This document shows positions 1-11,845 of a DNA stretch of 64,000 nt, piece by piece. The first letter of the stretch is position 1. Every line of letters begins with the position of its first letter. Location: contig JACCIC010000166.1 in assembly GCA_018907035.1 (NCBI GenBank), positions 79,501 through 143,500 on the forward strand. The letters are read 5' to 3'. The DNA comes from Sycobia sp. Sy_11 (Eukaryota; Arthropoda; Insecta; Hymenoptera; Epichrysomallidae). Both the position numbers and the translations under genes were made by a program. The notes beneath the pieces are model-generated. The model saw only the letters and a program-made list of their open reading frames with translations. It was not told the origin of the DNA and did no database searches.

Positions 1-430
1 TTTAGATCGTTTATTGATCTCGCGATGTGATCCTCAATTCGTAAAAATGATATTTCACTCCATAAAAAATCAATAGAAAAGATATTAATTTTTAGTGGTC
101 ACTGTAATTTATGTTTTGAATATCGCGTGTTACGAATTCAAATCTAATTTCCTTTAAATTCTCTGTACATTTAGAATCACGTCATTTATAACGTCGATGT
201 TCCTATAGATGTCTTTTCTGTTCAAAATTTAATTTATGTATTAGAAAACTGTTTCTAGGATTTTATCATAGTTCTCAATAAAATTGCAGACATATAACAA
301 TATTTTCGACAAAGATTCGATATAAAATTATAAAACTGATATTCTTCAGCATGGACACTTTTTTATGTATAAAAATTAAATGTAATTATCTTTGTTAACA
401 AATTATACAACATTTTACGTAAAAATATAG
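1..430. other. AT-rich sequence without a recognised feature
   Basis: The stretch is AT-rich and has no open frame, RNA gene, long microsatellite or clear splice signal that I can support. It leads into the degenerate tandem repeat. Confidence 0.5.
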
Positions 431-970
431 TTTGAAAAGCACATTAGAGTTTCTTTGTTTTGAAAGATACCACAGAGGTTCACACCTTTAGTTCCTTTAG
501 AACCATCTAACCACGAGTCACACTTATTGACATATTGTGCTCTAATATCACAAAGTTTCACATTTCTGTTTACATTGTAGCTACCTAATAATCAGGTATA
601 TTTGTTGACGTATTATGCTAAAATACTTGCATAGGTTCCCCAAAATTATTTACAATTTTTCCTAAAGCAATCTTACAATGACGTAAATTTGTTGACGTCT
701 CACGCTCAAATATCTAACTGCAGTTTTCACAAGATTCACATCTTTGGTTTCGTTATTATTACTTCACAAACAATCACATGTGCAACCGCATTGCTCTGAA
801 TTAATTGAGTAGACTTCACTAGATTCACATCTTCAGTTCACTTGGGAACATTGGTTGAGGTTTTGCGCTCAAATACCAGATTTTACAAGATCCAAATCTT
901 TGGTACCTTCGGTATCATCCAACGATCAAGCCTGTTTGCTGCAGTATCGTGCTCAAATATCCGTATATTA
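430..970. repeat. Degenerate tandem repeat, unit about 82-87 bp, six to seven copies
   Basis: A recurring block reads roughly TTGTTGACGT, then a gap, GCTCAAATATC, a short spacer, GATTCACATCTTTGGTTCC. Clear unit starts lie near 520, 601, 689, 851 and 934, with weaker copies near 437 and 780. Spacings are about 82, 87, 162 (two units) and 83. Copies differ by substitutions and small indels, so this is an old minisatellite or a decayed satellite fragment. It encodes nothing recognisable. It ends where the GC-rich block after 1000 begins. Confidence 0.6.
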
Positions 971-1322
971 AGTACTACCCACGTGGCTGCGTATCGGATC
1001 CTTAATTCTGCCCGTTTCTTCATTCGCGCCACCACCTTTCGCCTTCCGCATCAAACGCGCGTATCGTCGCCATGCCCGCTCACTCACACATACGCACACG
1101 CACACATGCGCCGCGACACTCGTTCTTTCTCGCTCGGTCCCCGAGCACCTTCGGCGAGCCGCTGTCGATGACACCTAGAGGAACAATAGGAGGCCAGGTC
1201 GTCGAATCTCGCGAGCCCAACGTTAGAACAGGTTTAGCGGTACTACTAGTAAAGCGGGCGTCGTCTCGCTCCTTATAAATCCGCCCCGCGGTCTCTCGTC
1301 TTCTTATTCCGGCGGCCGACGG

Positions 1323-1323
1323 A

Positions 1324-1354
<31 letters not shown>

Positions 1355-1382
1355 TCTCACTCTCTCTCTCTCTCTCTCTCTT
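1323..1382. repeat. (CT)n microsatellite, about 60 bp
   Basis: A nearly perfect CT run broken by one CC step and one CAC step. Confidence 0.95.
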
Positions 1383-1413
1383 CTTATATTATCGGCATCT
1401 AACTCTCTTCGGC

Positions 1414-1445
1414 GAGAAGAAGAAGAAGAAGAAGAAGAAGAAGAG
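1414..1445. repeat. (GAA)n microsatellite
   Basis: About ten GAA/AAG triplets, lying 31 bases after the CT array. The minus-strand frame across it reads as a serine run, which is a repeat artefact. Confidence 0.95.
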
Positions 1446-1725
1446 AGCAGGGTACAGGCGAAGAGCAATATATAGAACTGGGGGTAAGGAGAGCAAGGGA
1501 GAGAGGGTGGGTGGAGGAGGGGGAGGAGGTGGCGGTGGCGACGGCGGATATAGCGGCGGGGCACCCAAACCCGCGCTCCCGATTTATTTCTTCGCGGGGG
1601 AATTATTTTTGGTATCTTTTCACGCGGTTTGTTAATATACTTAGCGCTGCGCGAGAGAGCGCTAAAAGTGAGCGAAGGGACGCGTGCCCGCGGGCTTTCG
1701 CGAGCTTTTCGTGCACGCGCGGACG

Positions 1726-1734
<9 letters not shown>

Positions 1735-1768
<34 letters not shown>
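1735..1768. repeat. (GT)n microsatellite
   Basis: About 17 GT units, preceded by a short AT run. Confidence 0.95.
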
Positions 1769-1772
<4 letters not shown>

Positions 1773-2576
1773 CATACAAACAAGATCCGAGGCGAGAGCC
1801 GCGCGATGGTGCAAGCGGGGCGCGTCACAGGGGTGTATGCGCGCTTATAGAAAGGGGAGCCGGGCCGCGAGAAGGACGCTATATTCTATAATTGTATATA
1901 GACGCGGCGCCACGGGTTCAGTTTTAGCGTCGTCATCGGCATCCGCGCGGGCGCGCGAAATCAGGTTGCCGGATGCGCTGCCCGCCGGGTGCCTCGCGCC
2001 GCGGCCCGGTTGGGAAAATAGTCGGCCCCGAGCACCATCGACGCCGGCTACGCGCTCCCTTTTAGTCGACCCGAGGCTGGCACGCCATGCGTTTCGACGA
2101 CGACCTCCTGGATGTGGGGGGGGGGTGGGGGTGCGACGGACGCCCTTACGCGACTTGCATCTGTAAATCTGTGTGGGCGTGGGTAGATGCGTGTGTAGAT
2201 GCGCAAGTGCGGGGTGGCCCTCGCGCAAGCTCAGGATGGGGCAATGGCTGGGGCGAAAGGGTACGCGGCCGACGCGCTTGCCGCTGTCGAGGTTTTTGAG
2301 GTTCGAGGTGGGTGCAAGCTTTGAGGGAACTCGATGACGATACCCCCACCAGAACCACCAATCATTGCGAAAGTATGGGTGTGACGCGTTAAGCGTTTGC
2401 TTTGTTATGGTCGATAGAGCCTCGGGCGTCCTTATTCGATTTCTTTCGTTTCATTACGTTCTATCGCTTTAGGAGATTATCGAGCGTCGAAAGTGCTGTG
2501 TTAATGAAATTTTTTAGAAATTGATTAAAAGATAATCGGTGATCGTTTAATACGTCATACACATGCACGTGCGCGT

Positions 2577-2578
<2 letters not shown>

Positions 2579-2621
<43 letters not shown>
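2579..2621. repeat. (GA)n microsatellite
   Basis: About 21 perfect AG units, preceded by an alternating GTGCACGTGCGCGTGC-type tract. Confidence 0.95.
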
Positions 2622-2624
<3 letters not shown>

Positions 2625-3489
2625 TCCGAATAATATATTAGCAAAATGTATATATACATAAAATTATTTGTGTTTTTCGTAAGGATTTCTATTTTCGATT
2701 TGAATTTTTATAAATATTTAGAATCGTGTGTAAAAATAAATCAAGGGGCATTAAAATAATTTTGAATATATTAAAAGCAAACATGTTTTTTTCTCGGGAA
2801 TCCGACAGTGTAAACTTCACGAGATCGTTCAATTGTTGCTTGAAGCTGCGTTGATGTCAAGGTCTTTTCTAATATGATGAATATTTTAATTGGTATTTTT
2901 ACCTAATCAACCGTAAAAATAATACTGATTCGAATGTCGTTAGATACGATTGATTGGCGTGTAATTCTTAAATCATTAGAATAATACATGTCGCATGAAT
3001 TAACGCTTCGTTATTTCTTATCGCTGTATGCATATGTAAGTATACAAAACAAAAAGAAACATATACGTGACAGTGCAAATTTTTATACTAGTAAATGTAT
3101 AAAAGTTTTACGTCGAATAGAAAAAACAAAATCAAAATTGATCGACGTGTATTTTTTTTCGTAATTGTAGCAATGAAAGTCAAAAAAAAGGTACGGTGTA
3201 AGCTCCTCTGATCCTCGCAAGCAAAGTCAATTAAAAAAAAAAGTCATTAATCGCCGACGAATTTTTGCGTAATATGATTCACTAAGAACGATAATGTGGT
3301 CGAGGGACTTTAAAATTATCCTTCAATTATAAATGAAAATTATATAATTGTAAATCTACTTATGTAATTAAATGCGCTCGTTTCTTCAAATTTAATATTT
3401 ATAGAATATAAGAAATTCAAATGAATGATTCACCGATTGAAAAATATATATTTTCGTATATAGATAACTAATGATCAAATTCTAGATGC

Positions 3490-3490
<1 letters not shown>

Positions 3491-3528
<38 letters not shown>
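3491..3528. repeat. (AT)n microsatellite
   Basis: About 19 AT units with a short CATACATA tail. Confidence 0.95.
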
Positions 3529-3532
<4 letters not shown>

Positions 3533-3632
3533 CATATATATAAAGCTCCTAAAAACATTATAATGACATTAAATCAATTGTTTGACTCTGTGCGAGGCGT
3601 GCGTCGCCACCGGGACCGGGTTAAATCATTGT

Positions 3633-3669
3633 CAGCTGCTCGCGTTTATATTCACCGCTGCCGCAGCTG
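3633..3669. promoter_or_regulatory. Pair of CAGCTG E-boxes
   Basis: CAGCTG occurs at 3633-3638 and 3664-3669, 31 bases apart. Both fit the GCAGSTG core bound by proneural bHLH dimers (one read on the minus strand). They lie in a short GC-rich patch between two AT arrays. Function is inferred from motif and spacing only. Confidence 0.25.
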
Positions 3670-3713
3670 CAAGCTTTGCCAAAATGCTTAACGCGACTCC
3701 CTTACGAATGCAC

Positions 3714-3714
<1 letters not shown>

Positions 3715-3764
<50 letters not shown>
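3715..3764. repeat. (AT)n microsatellite
   Basis: About 25 TA units ending in a CACATACATA tail. Confidence 0.95.
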
Positions 3765-3770
<6 letters not shown>

Positions 3771-4033
3771 CATATTTATATGACAATTCTTGTACGTATT
3801 ATCCGAAGCGCTGGTGGGATTTTCTCATTTGTTGCGCTAAAACTTTTCCTTTAGCTCGCGAGGCTTCACATCAATAATGTTAATCGTGCGCGCGTGTATC
3901 TATATGCCTGCGTCCGTATTGTGTTTGCCAGAAGCTCATCGGCCCGCGAATCATTGGCTTACAAAAGTCAAATTAAACGCACATAAGCGTCAAATTGAGT
4001 TTCCCTTTAAATTCGAGCGTGGAAAGAGCAGGA

Positions 4034-4041
4034 TATAAAAG
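4034..4041 (+). promoter_or_regulatory. TATAAAAG, possible TATA box
   Basis: A consensus TATA element stands in a locally GC-richer context. A TCAG initiator-like tetramer occurs about 40 bases downstream, slightly too far for ideal spacing. No coding exon follows within sight. Confidence 0.15.
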
Positions 4042-5227
4042 CTTCCCCCTTGTCAAGCCCCTATAGAAGCCGTCAGAGGACCTGAATTTCGAAACGACTT
4101 TTTAACTTTTAAGTTAGATTTTAAATCTGACTGTCATTATATTAGTATACTATAGTATAGTTTAAAGACTGCAAGACCGATCAAAATATTTATTAATTTA
4201 ATATATAATTAGGTAATAAAAATATGTTGAATTGAAAAATATATAATAGATCAAATTTAATATGTATCGTCATTTCACATATCGTATACTATTGATATTT
4301 GTTTTGAGACTCGGTATAATATATACATGATATTATTTGGTAAGATCGCCGCAGTCATTATTAGTATTCTTAATTTATGCTAATGAAATCTCGTTAAAAA
4401 TGCAAAAAAACTCTTATCATATTATAATCGCACAAAAATATAGTGTTTATTGAATTTTAAAGTATTTATTAAAAAATTAGGTAGTTAATAAATATACCAA
4501 TGTCAAAAATGTTGTCAGTGGAATAAATAATATATGCGTTGACTATGCCTCCATTATAAAAATACGTAATAAATAACGATCCCTATTGAAATGAATTGAA
4601 ACTTGCTTAGTTACTGTATTGATCCTTCAATTCTTTGATTTGATTTTAAATAGAATTACGAGAAATAACTTTTTTTTGTCGTTCAAATATACTCTTCTAT
4701 TTTTCTTTATATTATACAATTTTCTGCAACTAGGAATTTTATATATATTTATATTCATTTATTTATTTATTTAATATGATTACATCATTTTAAAATAATA
4801 AACAGAGAATCTTGAAAAACTTTCGAACAACACATTCGAAAACAGAAATTTTCTTATCTAGACTTTCCGCGCCTTTGGCTGTAAGTTTCCGAAATAAAAT
4901 AATTATCAATATATACAGTTTTTGATAGGATATTTCATGAACATTGTTTATATTTCGTACCAAAGCCGTAACAATTCGTGCTCGGTTTGTTGCAATTGAG
5001 TTCGGAAAACAAAGTCGTACGTAACGTACGGCAGCTGTATAGAATCTCATTAAAAGGAAACAATTATACAAAGGCCTCTCACGTACATACATGTAGACAC
5101 AGGCGGTACACCCCTGCGCGCATACCCGAGAAAAAACAGCACGTAATCCTGTAAGAATATCAATTTCCCGTGCCCCCTCAATTGCGTTCGAGCGTTATCA
5201 CCATATATGTGTATGTATGCACACATG

Positions 5228-5258
<31 letters not shown>

Positions 5259-5269
5259 ACACACACACA
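5228..5269. repeat. Compound (CA)n-(CG)n-(CA)n tract
   Basis: Alternating purine-pyrimidine DNA in the order CA, CG, CA. This composition favours left-handed Z-DNA. Confidence 0.9.
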
Positions 5270-5493
5270 ATGCGCTGTACATTGAACTCCCAGCGATTTA
5301 TCCTATTATCTTCTTTCCTCCTCCCACTCTCGGTACCTACTCTCTTTTTAGCTATCTTTTGCGACGATATACGGACGTTCAATACAGATGCTTGTCTCTC
5401 TTTCTCTGTTTTCTTTTTTGCCTTTCTGTTGTTATAAAGCGTGGCAATAGAGCCCGGAGGTAATTAGCCATTTTTATGATTATGCGTTTTTGT

Positions 5494-5511
5494 CTCTCTC
5501 TCTCTCTCTCT
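5494..5511. repeat. Short (CT)n microsatellite
   Basis: About nine CT units. Confidence 0.9.
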
Positions 5512-5592
5512 GTCTCTCCCTTTCTTGGTAATCCAATTTGAATTCCTTAATGTAGAGATTTATTTGGCTTTTGATAAAGATTCGATAGCTAC

Positions 5593-5731
<139 letters not shown>

Positions 5732-6049
5732 TAATTAGGATGTAGAAAACAGATTTCATAAGATGTATTCGACAGATGTAGATAAAAGGTTTTATAATGA
5801 TATCGTACAGAATATGTCAATAATATACTGTTTGATAATAATAATAAAAAAGAAGATTGATTATATAGATTTTTAAAAACGGCACAGAACTTAATTTATT
5901 TGTACTGCATTGAGTCTTTTAATATATATAATGAGTTCCTCTCTAGTTGAATATAAATATAAAAGTTTCTATTTTGAATGGAGCAATTATACCTGAGCTG
6001 GATAATCTTTATGCGAAGGTTTTTTTTTTTTATATAAAACAAACCGCGC

Positions 6050-7000
6050 GTACCGTCTATTTTTTACCACGCGCCGTATAAAAGTATCGGCAGCAGCTCG
6101 CGACGACGCTCAACGGAAAGGTATTTTTTTTTTCTGCTCGCCGTTTATTGTGTTAAGCCCAGGAACGAGAGATCCTATCGGGTTGCACGTTACAGCGAAA
6201 CTCTCGTCGTTACATCAACGAGACTCGCGCATTACGATTATAGAAAGAGCGCCGACGCGCGTGCGGCGTTCTTTAATAATCGATTCTTCCATTTGTCAGT
6301 ATACGAGAGGAGCCTCGCGAGCTTTGAGAGTCGCAAGAGGAGAGCGAATCGCAGCCCGACCGCCGCGCTCAACAGCTGAGCCGAAGCGAGCTCTCGCGAG
6401 ATAATTATCGATCGTCGCGCATCGGCCGCGCGCTCGACGCGTTAACGGATTATCGAAGCTCCCGATCCACGCGGGCGTATTTATTCCCACGAAAGAGTCG
6501 CGTCGGCGCGGCGCGCCCGTTGATGCACGGCCACGGTTTCCTCGTTCTTGCGTTCTATGTATTATACGAATGCAGGAGAAGATGGGAAAAAATGCGGCAG
6601 CCGCGGGCATCCAGCTGATTAAATAACATCGGCCGTACACGCACACGGAATGACCGTGATCCCTCGTCGCTGTCTGAACGTGTGCACGTGCGCGCGCGCA
6701 TCTATACATAAAGAGCCAAAATCGTCGCTGGTAAACGTCGCTGGTAATCGTCCCTTTCCTCCCTGCCAATCGCGGCATTACTGCGCATAGGGCTTTGATC
6801 GCTGAACGCCGGACGACTCTCGGCTCGGCCGTCGCCGGCTTACAACGCGATGCGCGCACTATCGGCATATCGGAGGTGACGCCGTGTGTGTGTGTGTGTG
6901 TGCGCCTGTGTGCGGGCGTACGGCTCTTTTGATTTTGCGGTAGGTCGGAGGCAGTTGCTTTAAGCGTATGTTCCGCGAGAGGCCTAAAAAATATCTGCAT
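6050..7000. other. GC-rich, CpG-rich block
   Basis: The block is CpG-rich against AT-rich flanks, opens with a TATAAAAG element at 6077 and holds a short GT run near 6885. It also underlies the longest open frame in the window, on the minus strand, which I treat as doubtful. Confidence 0.4.
6077..6084 (+). promoter_or_regulatory. TATAAAAG, possible TATA box of a + strand promoter
   Basis: TATAAAAG lies in a CpG-rich context. About 43 bases on, AAAG is followed by GTATTT, a weak splice-donor-like sequence. The pairing is suggestive of a short non-coding first exon, but it is not proof. Confidence 0.2.
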
Positions 7001-7159
7001 CTCGCGTGGATAAATTATTACGATCGGGCGGTGGGATTTCCATGTACGATTCGCGAAAGAGTTTTGAAAAATCGGGCCCAGTATGGCTGGGAAATATGGG
7101 CGATGATACGTCGACTTTAAAAAACATATCCTGCAAGTTTTCTTTTTTATATAACTCAA
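6296..7159 (-). other. Longest open frame of the window (about 287 codons), doubtful
   Basis: The frame is open for 864 bases, but the upstream-most start is TTG, so a eukaryotic protein would have to begin at an internal ATG. It reads through a GT microsatellite as a Thr-His run. The rest is rich in Arg, Ala and Ser, as expected of a chance frame in CpG-rich DNA. I see no domain, signal peptide or splice structure. Most likely accidental. Confidence 0.1.
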
Positions 7160-8000
7160 TATTTACTTATAAAGCTCGTTATATAGTTCATCCCTTGATT
7201 ATTGTCATCTTTTTTCACTTATGGCGATACCGCGAGCTTGTTAGTATTGCTATTTTTTAGTGTAAGTAACAAATTTTAGACATAAAATGTCATAACTTAA
7301 AAAATATGTATAGACAAGCAGCCCACAAGAGTTAAATCTGATATAAATGATTCGACTATGGATCGCTTGCATTTTCATTATTTGAAAGAGATTCTTTGTT
7401 TATATTTATAATCCCGACTATGACGAGTGCCTACCGACCGAATAATTCCAGATGTCGATTCCGAAGTCCTTCTTTGATGACCAATGAGAATTTTTAAGCG
7501 AACTTTATTTGAATTATAAGTATATGCAACGGGATCGATGTACAATAAAAGAAATATATATGACAATAAGTGAAGAAAAGCTATATAATTTAACGGCACC
7601 TATGTCTCCTCTCTCTCTCTCTCTCTCTCTTCTCGGTATAATGATGGTATAATCGTTGGTCCTTACGTTGAATATCTTCGGGCGCTGTTTTTTTCGCTTG
7701 GCACTGGTCTACGATTCGTAGGCGAATCAGCTTCTTTCTGAGAACCGTCCTGTTAATGTACACACAGTGCAATGTAATGTATATTTTCGCTGTATTCTAA
7801 AAAAGACGAACGATAAAATAATTTATTAAGGGAAAGTAAGCACTTTTTCCAACCGTTTTTTCTACGTACACCGTTCGAATAACAATCAATTTTAAATTGT
7901 CCTCCCGCGTCTTACGGAGCACGATTTAAATATTTTAGAATTACTTAGCGTTTAATATTATACGCGAAAGTGCCTTTTCAATCCCTAATTCTCTCCGAGA
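7140..8000. other. AT-rich stretch with a short (CT)n array
   Basis: Only a (CT)n run at 7609-7630 stands out. No coding or RNA feature is supported. Confidence 0.5.
7609..7630. repeat. (CT)n microsatellite
   Basis: About 11 CT units. Confidence 0.9.
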
Positions 8001-8039
8001 ATACCCGTGAATCACTCTATATATATATATATATTCACC

Positions 8040-8770
8040 TTTGCCCGAACGTTATAATTTTATACGTGTAGAATTAAAAGCTTCGATCCGGGACCGAAGC
8101 CACGAACCGCGCGGATTTATTTTTTACAGGTGCGCGCTTCCGCTAATTAGGCCGAGATTATATAGCGATATTCGAGTCCCCTCCCCCAGCCCGACGATCG
8201 GGCAGCTACATCGGGCCCCGACCGTTATCCGAACGAACGAAGAGGAGGCGTAATCGTAATCGAAGAAGCGAACGAAATCCAATATTATCAATTGATAACG
8301 AAGCCTTTTTGCCGGCCCTGAGCGCGGGGGATTCCAGCGATTTCTTCGACGACTCGCCGCGCAGCGCCCGATGAACTTACATATACCTTTCGAGCGTTGC
8401 TCTCATCCCTCCTGCCTCCCCGTCCTCCCCGTCCTCCCCGTCCCCCCGCCCCCTCTCGAGTCGACTCTACCCTAATATACCGAATCAGTGACTTTACAGC
8501 TCTGAAATATTCATGTTAATCGCAGTTACGTGTACCCAGCCGGGCTCCGCGCTATGCAAGAGAGAGGGAGATTGGGGGGAGGGCGGAGTTATTCGAAAAG
8601 GGAACGGGACAGGTGCAGCCTCTCGGGTTGCGCGCTTCCATCGACTCGGATTGCACGCGCGGGCACGCGCGACTTCCGAAAGTCGTGCGCATGCCGCCCT
8701 TTTGCACCCGCGCGCATATAAATCATTGGGTGACTCGTTACCCCGCCCCGCCAACGCTCGGCCCCGTGCG
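8040..8770. other. GC-rich, CpG-rich block
   Basis: CpG-rich DNA with a C-rich minisatellite near 8412. Frames on both strands are short, overlapping and unrecognised. Confidence 0.35.
8412..8446. repeat. C-rich tandem repeat, 9-bp unit GTCCTCCCC
   Basis: Two perfect copies and one partial copy of GTCCTCCCC, flanked by related C-rich sequence. The minus strand carries several G-runs and could form a G-quadruplex. Confidence 0.8.
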
Positions 8771-9729
8771 GTCGCCGAACTTTTTCTGTTCTTCCGATTG
8801 GCAAAACATTTCGTTACATGTATATGTATATATATATTAGTTAGAATAAAAGCCTTTTAGCGACTTTGCTATATACAAAATCAAAAGAATCGTTTGGTGA
8901 TACATTTTTATTTTACTCCGTCAGATTTGAATTTTATTGATTCATCTATATACAACTTCTGCGGAGAGATGCGTTATTATCGCTGCCTTTACAAATACAT
9001 ATAATTCCTCTCTCTCTCTCTCCCTCCCCTCATCTCTCCCTCTCACCCCTTAATTGACAAGTCATTTCTAAACAGTCACTCATTCAAAGAGTCATTTTCC
9101 ATTAGATTCTGGATGGTTAGGAGCGGGGTGGGGATTTCAAGAGCGACGGATGCAGGCGCATTGCGCAAATCTCTGACAAATTCAAATCCATATGAATAAT
9201 TTATCGATGTGTCGGATAACCGACGAGCTCGCTATTTCGAGAACGCTTCCTGCGCAAAATTTAATTTCGTACGTATATAAGCGACCTGAAAAACTGTTCC
9301 CGTATTCCCATTGTACGTTATTCGATTAATTCATATTCTATGCAATTTAACAATTGCGTCAGTAAATTGTAAAATGTCGTTGCTTTGGATATTGCTGCAG
9401 GACACGTTTGTTCAAGTTGAAGCAAATTCTTCGCTGAAAACATTATTGCCAGGCACTGATAACGTTGAAAACCACCATTTTTATCGCGGTTTTTCTTGAC
9501 TGGAATATTTTAAAAATACTTAACCAAGTCTCAAATATCTTAGTACGATCATTTAGATTTTAGATTATTTATACTTACGATTTCCTCGTATGTAATGCTC
9601 GCCAGAATCGCGTACGATTTCCTAACGATTATCTAATATCCATAACACTTTATTTTTTCACTCTCTCGGTTCTACTAAGACTCCCTTCGCTTTTACCGCT
9701 ACGAGTCAGACAATAAGCGTGTTTTCTAT

Positions 9730-9905
9730 AATCGAAATCTTACGAGTAGGAGAGTTAAGAAAATGGTCGGTCTTTCTATCTGGAATCTCGTCGGCTTTCC
9801 TTGACTTTTCTCAATGCTGGAAATACTGCGTGTCTTCTAGTCGGAATTTTACAGGTAGAAAAATTGCAGAAATGGATAGGCCTCGTATCTCGAATCTAGT
9901 TGAAT
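9730..9905. repeat. Degenerate tandem duplication, period about 109 bp
   Basis: Sequence from about 9732 (TCGAAATCTTACGAGTAGGA and on) returns in diverged form from 9841 (TCGGAATTTTACAGGTAGAA and on). Both copies continue through a GAAATGG-like core and a CTCGAATCT-like end. Similarity by eye is roughly 70 percent with small indels. Confidence 0.45.
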
Positions 9906-10554
9906 TAGCGTTAGCGTAATTTTTAATTGGAATCTTAGAATCATGCCAGAATGACGGGACGCGCGCGATCGAACCCTGAAATGAAGAGAATCATTAATAC
10001 ACCGACGAGATCGAAAATTCCTTTTTCTTTCACAGATCGTTATAATTTGTAAGTTGGAACGTAAATATCCCATCTAGCCATATATACATCAGATCCGAGG
10101 ACAGAATTGATTGTATGTCGTCGGTCAAAATGTGCCATGAGGGATACGATTGAACTCGATGCACGTACGGAAGATGAAATTACTCCACTGAATAAAAAGC
10201 ATTTGGCATTATTAGATGCAGGCACGGATTCAGTCTCGCCTACGAGACTATCGGAGCACTACAGCAGCACCTTCTCAAATAATTCGCGTGTCCTTAGTTA
10301 CACGCACATTTATATAAATCAGCGAAAGAACCAAAGCAGTTGATATATGTATGAGGCAAAACATGGAAAAAACAACTCTCGGATTTTGTATATTATGAGA
10401 TGACACTGCGCACGTATACGTAAGACGTTATCGTAAAACAAAAATTTCTTCTGTACAATAGTAATTAATTTTGCAATTATGATTAACCAACGAGAAAACG
10501 GTAATACGCGCGACTGTATAGATCTATTTTTCTTTTTCTTCTTTTTTTCCACAG

Positions 10555-10682
10555 AAACTGCCGATCTTCCAGGCGATTTTATCAGTTGGATTAACTCGCG
10601 ATTCTTTCGCATTAGCACAACGTATTCTCAGTCGATAAGCTGCATCACACATACTACGAAGTACAGTTACAGTAATGAATAA

Positions 10683-10683
<1 letters not shown>
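10555..10683 (+). CDS. Possible short terminal exon after a strong acceptor, doubtful
   Basis: A pyrimidine tract of nearly 30 bases ends in CCACAG at 10549-10554, a strong splice acceptor. The following frame is open for about 41 codons (beginning TADLPGDFISWINSRFF) to TAA, just before an AT microsatellite. No upstream exon with a good donor was found and the peptide is not recognised. It may be a chance acceptor. Confidence 0.12.

Positions 10684-10684
<1 letters not shown>

Positions 10685-10728
<44 letters not shown>
10685..10728. repeat. (AT)n microsatellite
   Basis: About 22 TA units, able to form a cruciform. Confidence 0.95.
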
Positions 10729-10730
<2 letters not shown>

Positions 10731-10988
10731 CAAGCTATTAGTACATTGTTACGTATCAAATGGTAGTTCCGCGTATCGCATCATCTGGTTAATACATCAG
10801 GGAAAAACAAACGGAAGACAGGGAAACCTGCGCGCGCGCGAATCCATCGGGAATTATACAAGTCAATGAATGAATTAAGATACATATATGTTATAGTTAA
10901 CCACATGTATATATATATCGCTATAGATCCGGCTCTTGATCGTTGCGATATAATGCGCGCGTGCATTGAATCATTCTTCGTCTCGGCC

Positions 10989-10990
<2 letters not shown>

Positions 10991-11036
<46 letters not shown>
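10991..11036. repeat. (AT)n microsatellite
   Basis: About 23 TA units, about 260 bases after the previous AT array. Confidence 0.95.
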
Positions 11037-11039
<3 letters not shown>

Positions 11040-11697
11040 CCATTATTTTAAAGAAAAATAGAAGTCACGTCGATATACAAGTAATTTTAGTTGCATTAAA
11101 TGCCAAAGAACTGAAATCTGAATCTATATACGCACGTACATACGTTCAGTTTTTCCATTTTAAATTGCATAATACTATTATATCTAATAGTAAGAATAAA
11201 CTAATGGAATTATTAATTTTTAAAAAGTGATAAAGTTTATGTAATCATAAGTTCATTAAAGTATAGTCTTGTTACGTGATATTATTGATGGATAAAGCGC
11301 ACTGTATGTTAAGTGGTGATCGGCAGATATAGTCAGGCAAGGATCTAGTGGATGATAAAAAGCGCGCGCGCGCGTGTGTGTGTGTGTGGGCGTGCTATAT
11401 ATATTCGTACTCCCTTACATCGCCTGCACGCAAAAAGTTTTCAATAATTGTTTATTTGTTATATAGGCACGTGGCACCTAACAAATATGAGAACGTTCTG
11501 TTAGGTAGGACCGTAAACGTGAAGGATTCTGTCGGATGCTTACATCTATTTTTACTTAAACAACCAACTAAAGCACATTAAAACTGCTCGGTTTATTCAA
11601 TTTATTTCTTATAGCAGGAACAATTTCCAACCATTTCCGTTTTCTCACTTCGAAGATAGCAATGTTCGCTCTGATCAATACGAATTCTATTCATCTC

Positions 11698-11719
11698 GAT
11701 TAATTATTGATAATTAATC
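11698..11719. repeat. Perfect palindrome with TAAT cores
   Basis: Arms GATTAATTAT and ATAATTAATC are exact reverse complements around a 2-base TG centre. The palindrome carries several TAAT/ATTA homeodomain cores. Confidence 0.7.
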
Positions 11720-11805
11720 AAAATGTTATTTATATTTATTAATTATTTATAATAAGTCAGAAGTTATGAAAAAACAAAAAATAATGTAGTTTTTTTTAAT
11801 ATTAT

Positions 11806-11845
11806 ACGAAATTCACGAAATTCACGAAATTCACGAAATTCACGA
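11806..11845. repeat. Minisatellite, 9-bp unit ACGAAATTC
   Basis: Four perfect copies of ACGAAATTC followed by a partial copy. Confidence 0.95.

Larger units (their letters stand above)
1010..2400. other. GC-rich, CpG-rich block with embedded microsatellites
   Basis: CpG and GC rise sharply relative to the AT-rich flanks. The block holds a (CT)n array, a (GAA)n array, a (GT)n array and a G-rich run near 2115-2130. A TATA-like TTATAAAT lies near 1271. Overlapping frames on both strands are low-complexity or arginine/proline-rich and look accidental. It could be a promoter-type island, but no downstream coding exon was recognised. Confidence 0.4.

Noticed and set aside
1304..1828. 174-codon minus-strand open frame
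   Set aside because: Made of Thr-His, Ser and Arg-Glu runs read from GT, GAA and CT arrays.
9838..9860. TTTTACAGGTAGAA as a ratchet site
   Set aside because: The donor GTAGAA is weak, the pyrimidine tract is poor and the site is inside a degenerate duplication.
9955..9990. tRNA B-box-like GGGTTCGATC on the minus strand
   Set aside because: T-stem arms are not complementary and no cloverleaf can be drawn.
11806..11845. Short repeat as a CRISPR array
   Set aside because: The 9-bp units are directly adjacent with no spacers, in a eukaryotic context. It is a minisatellite.
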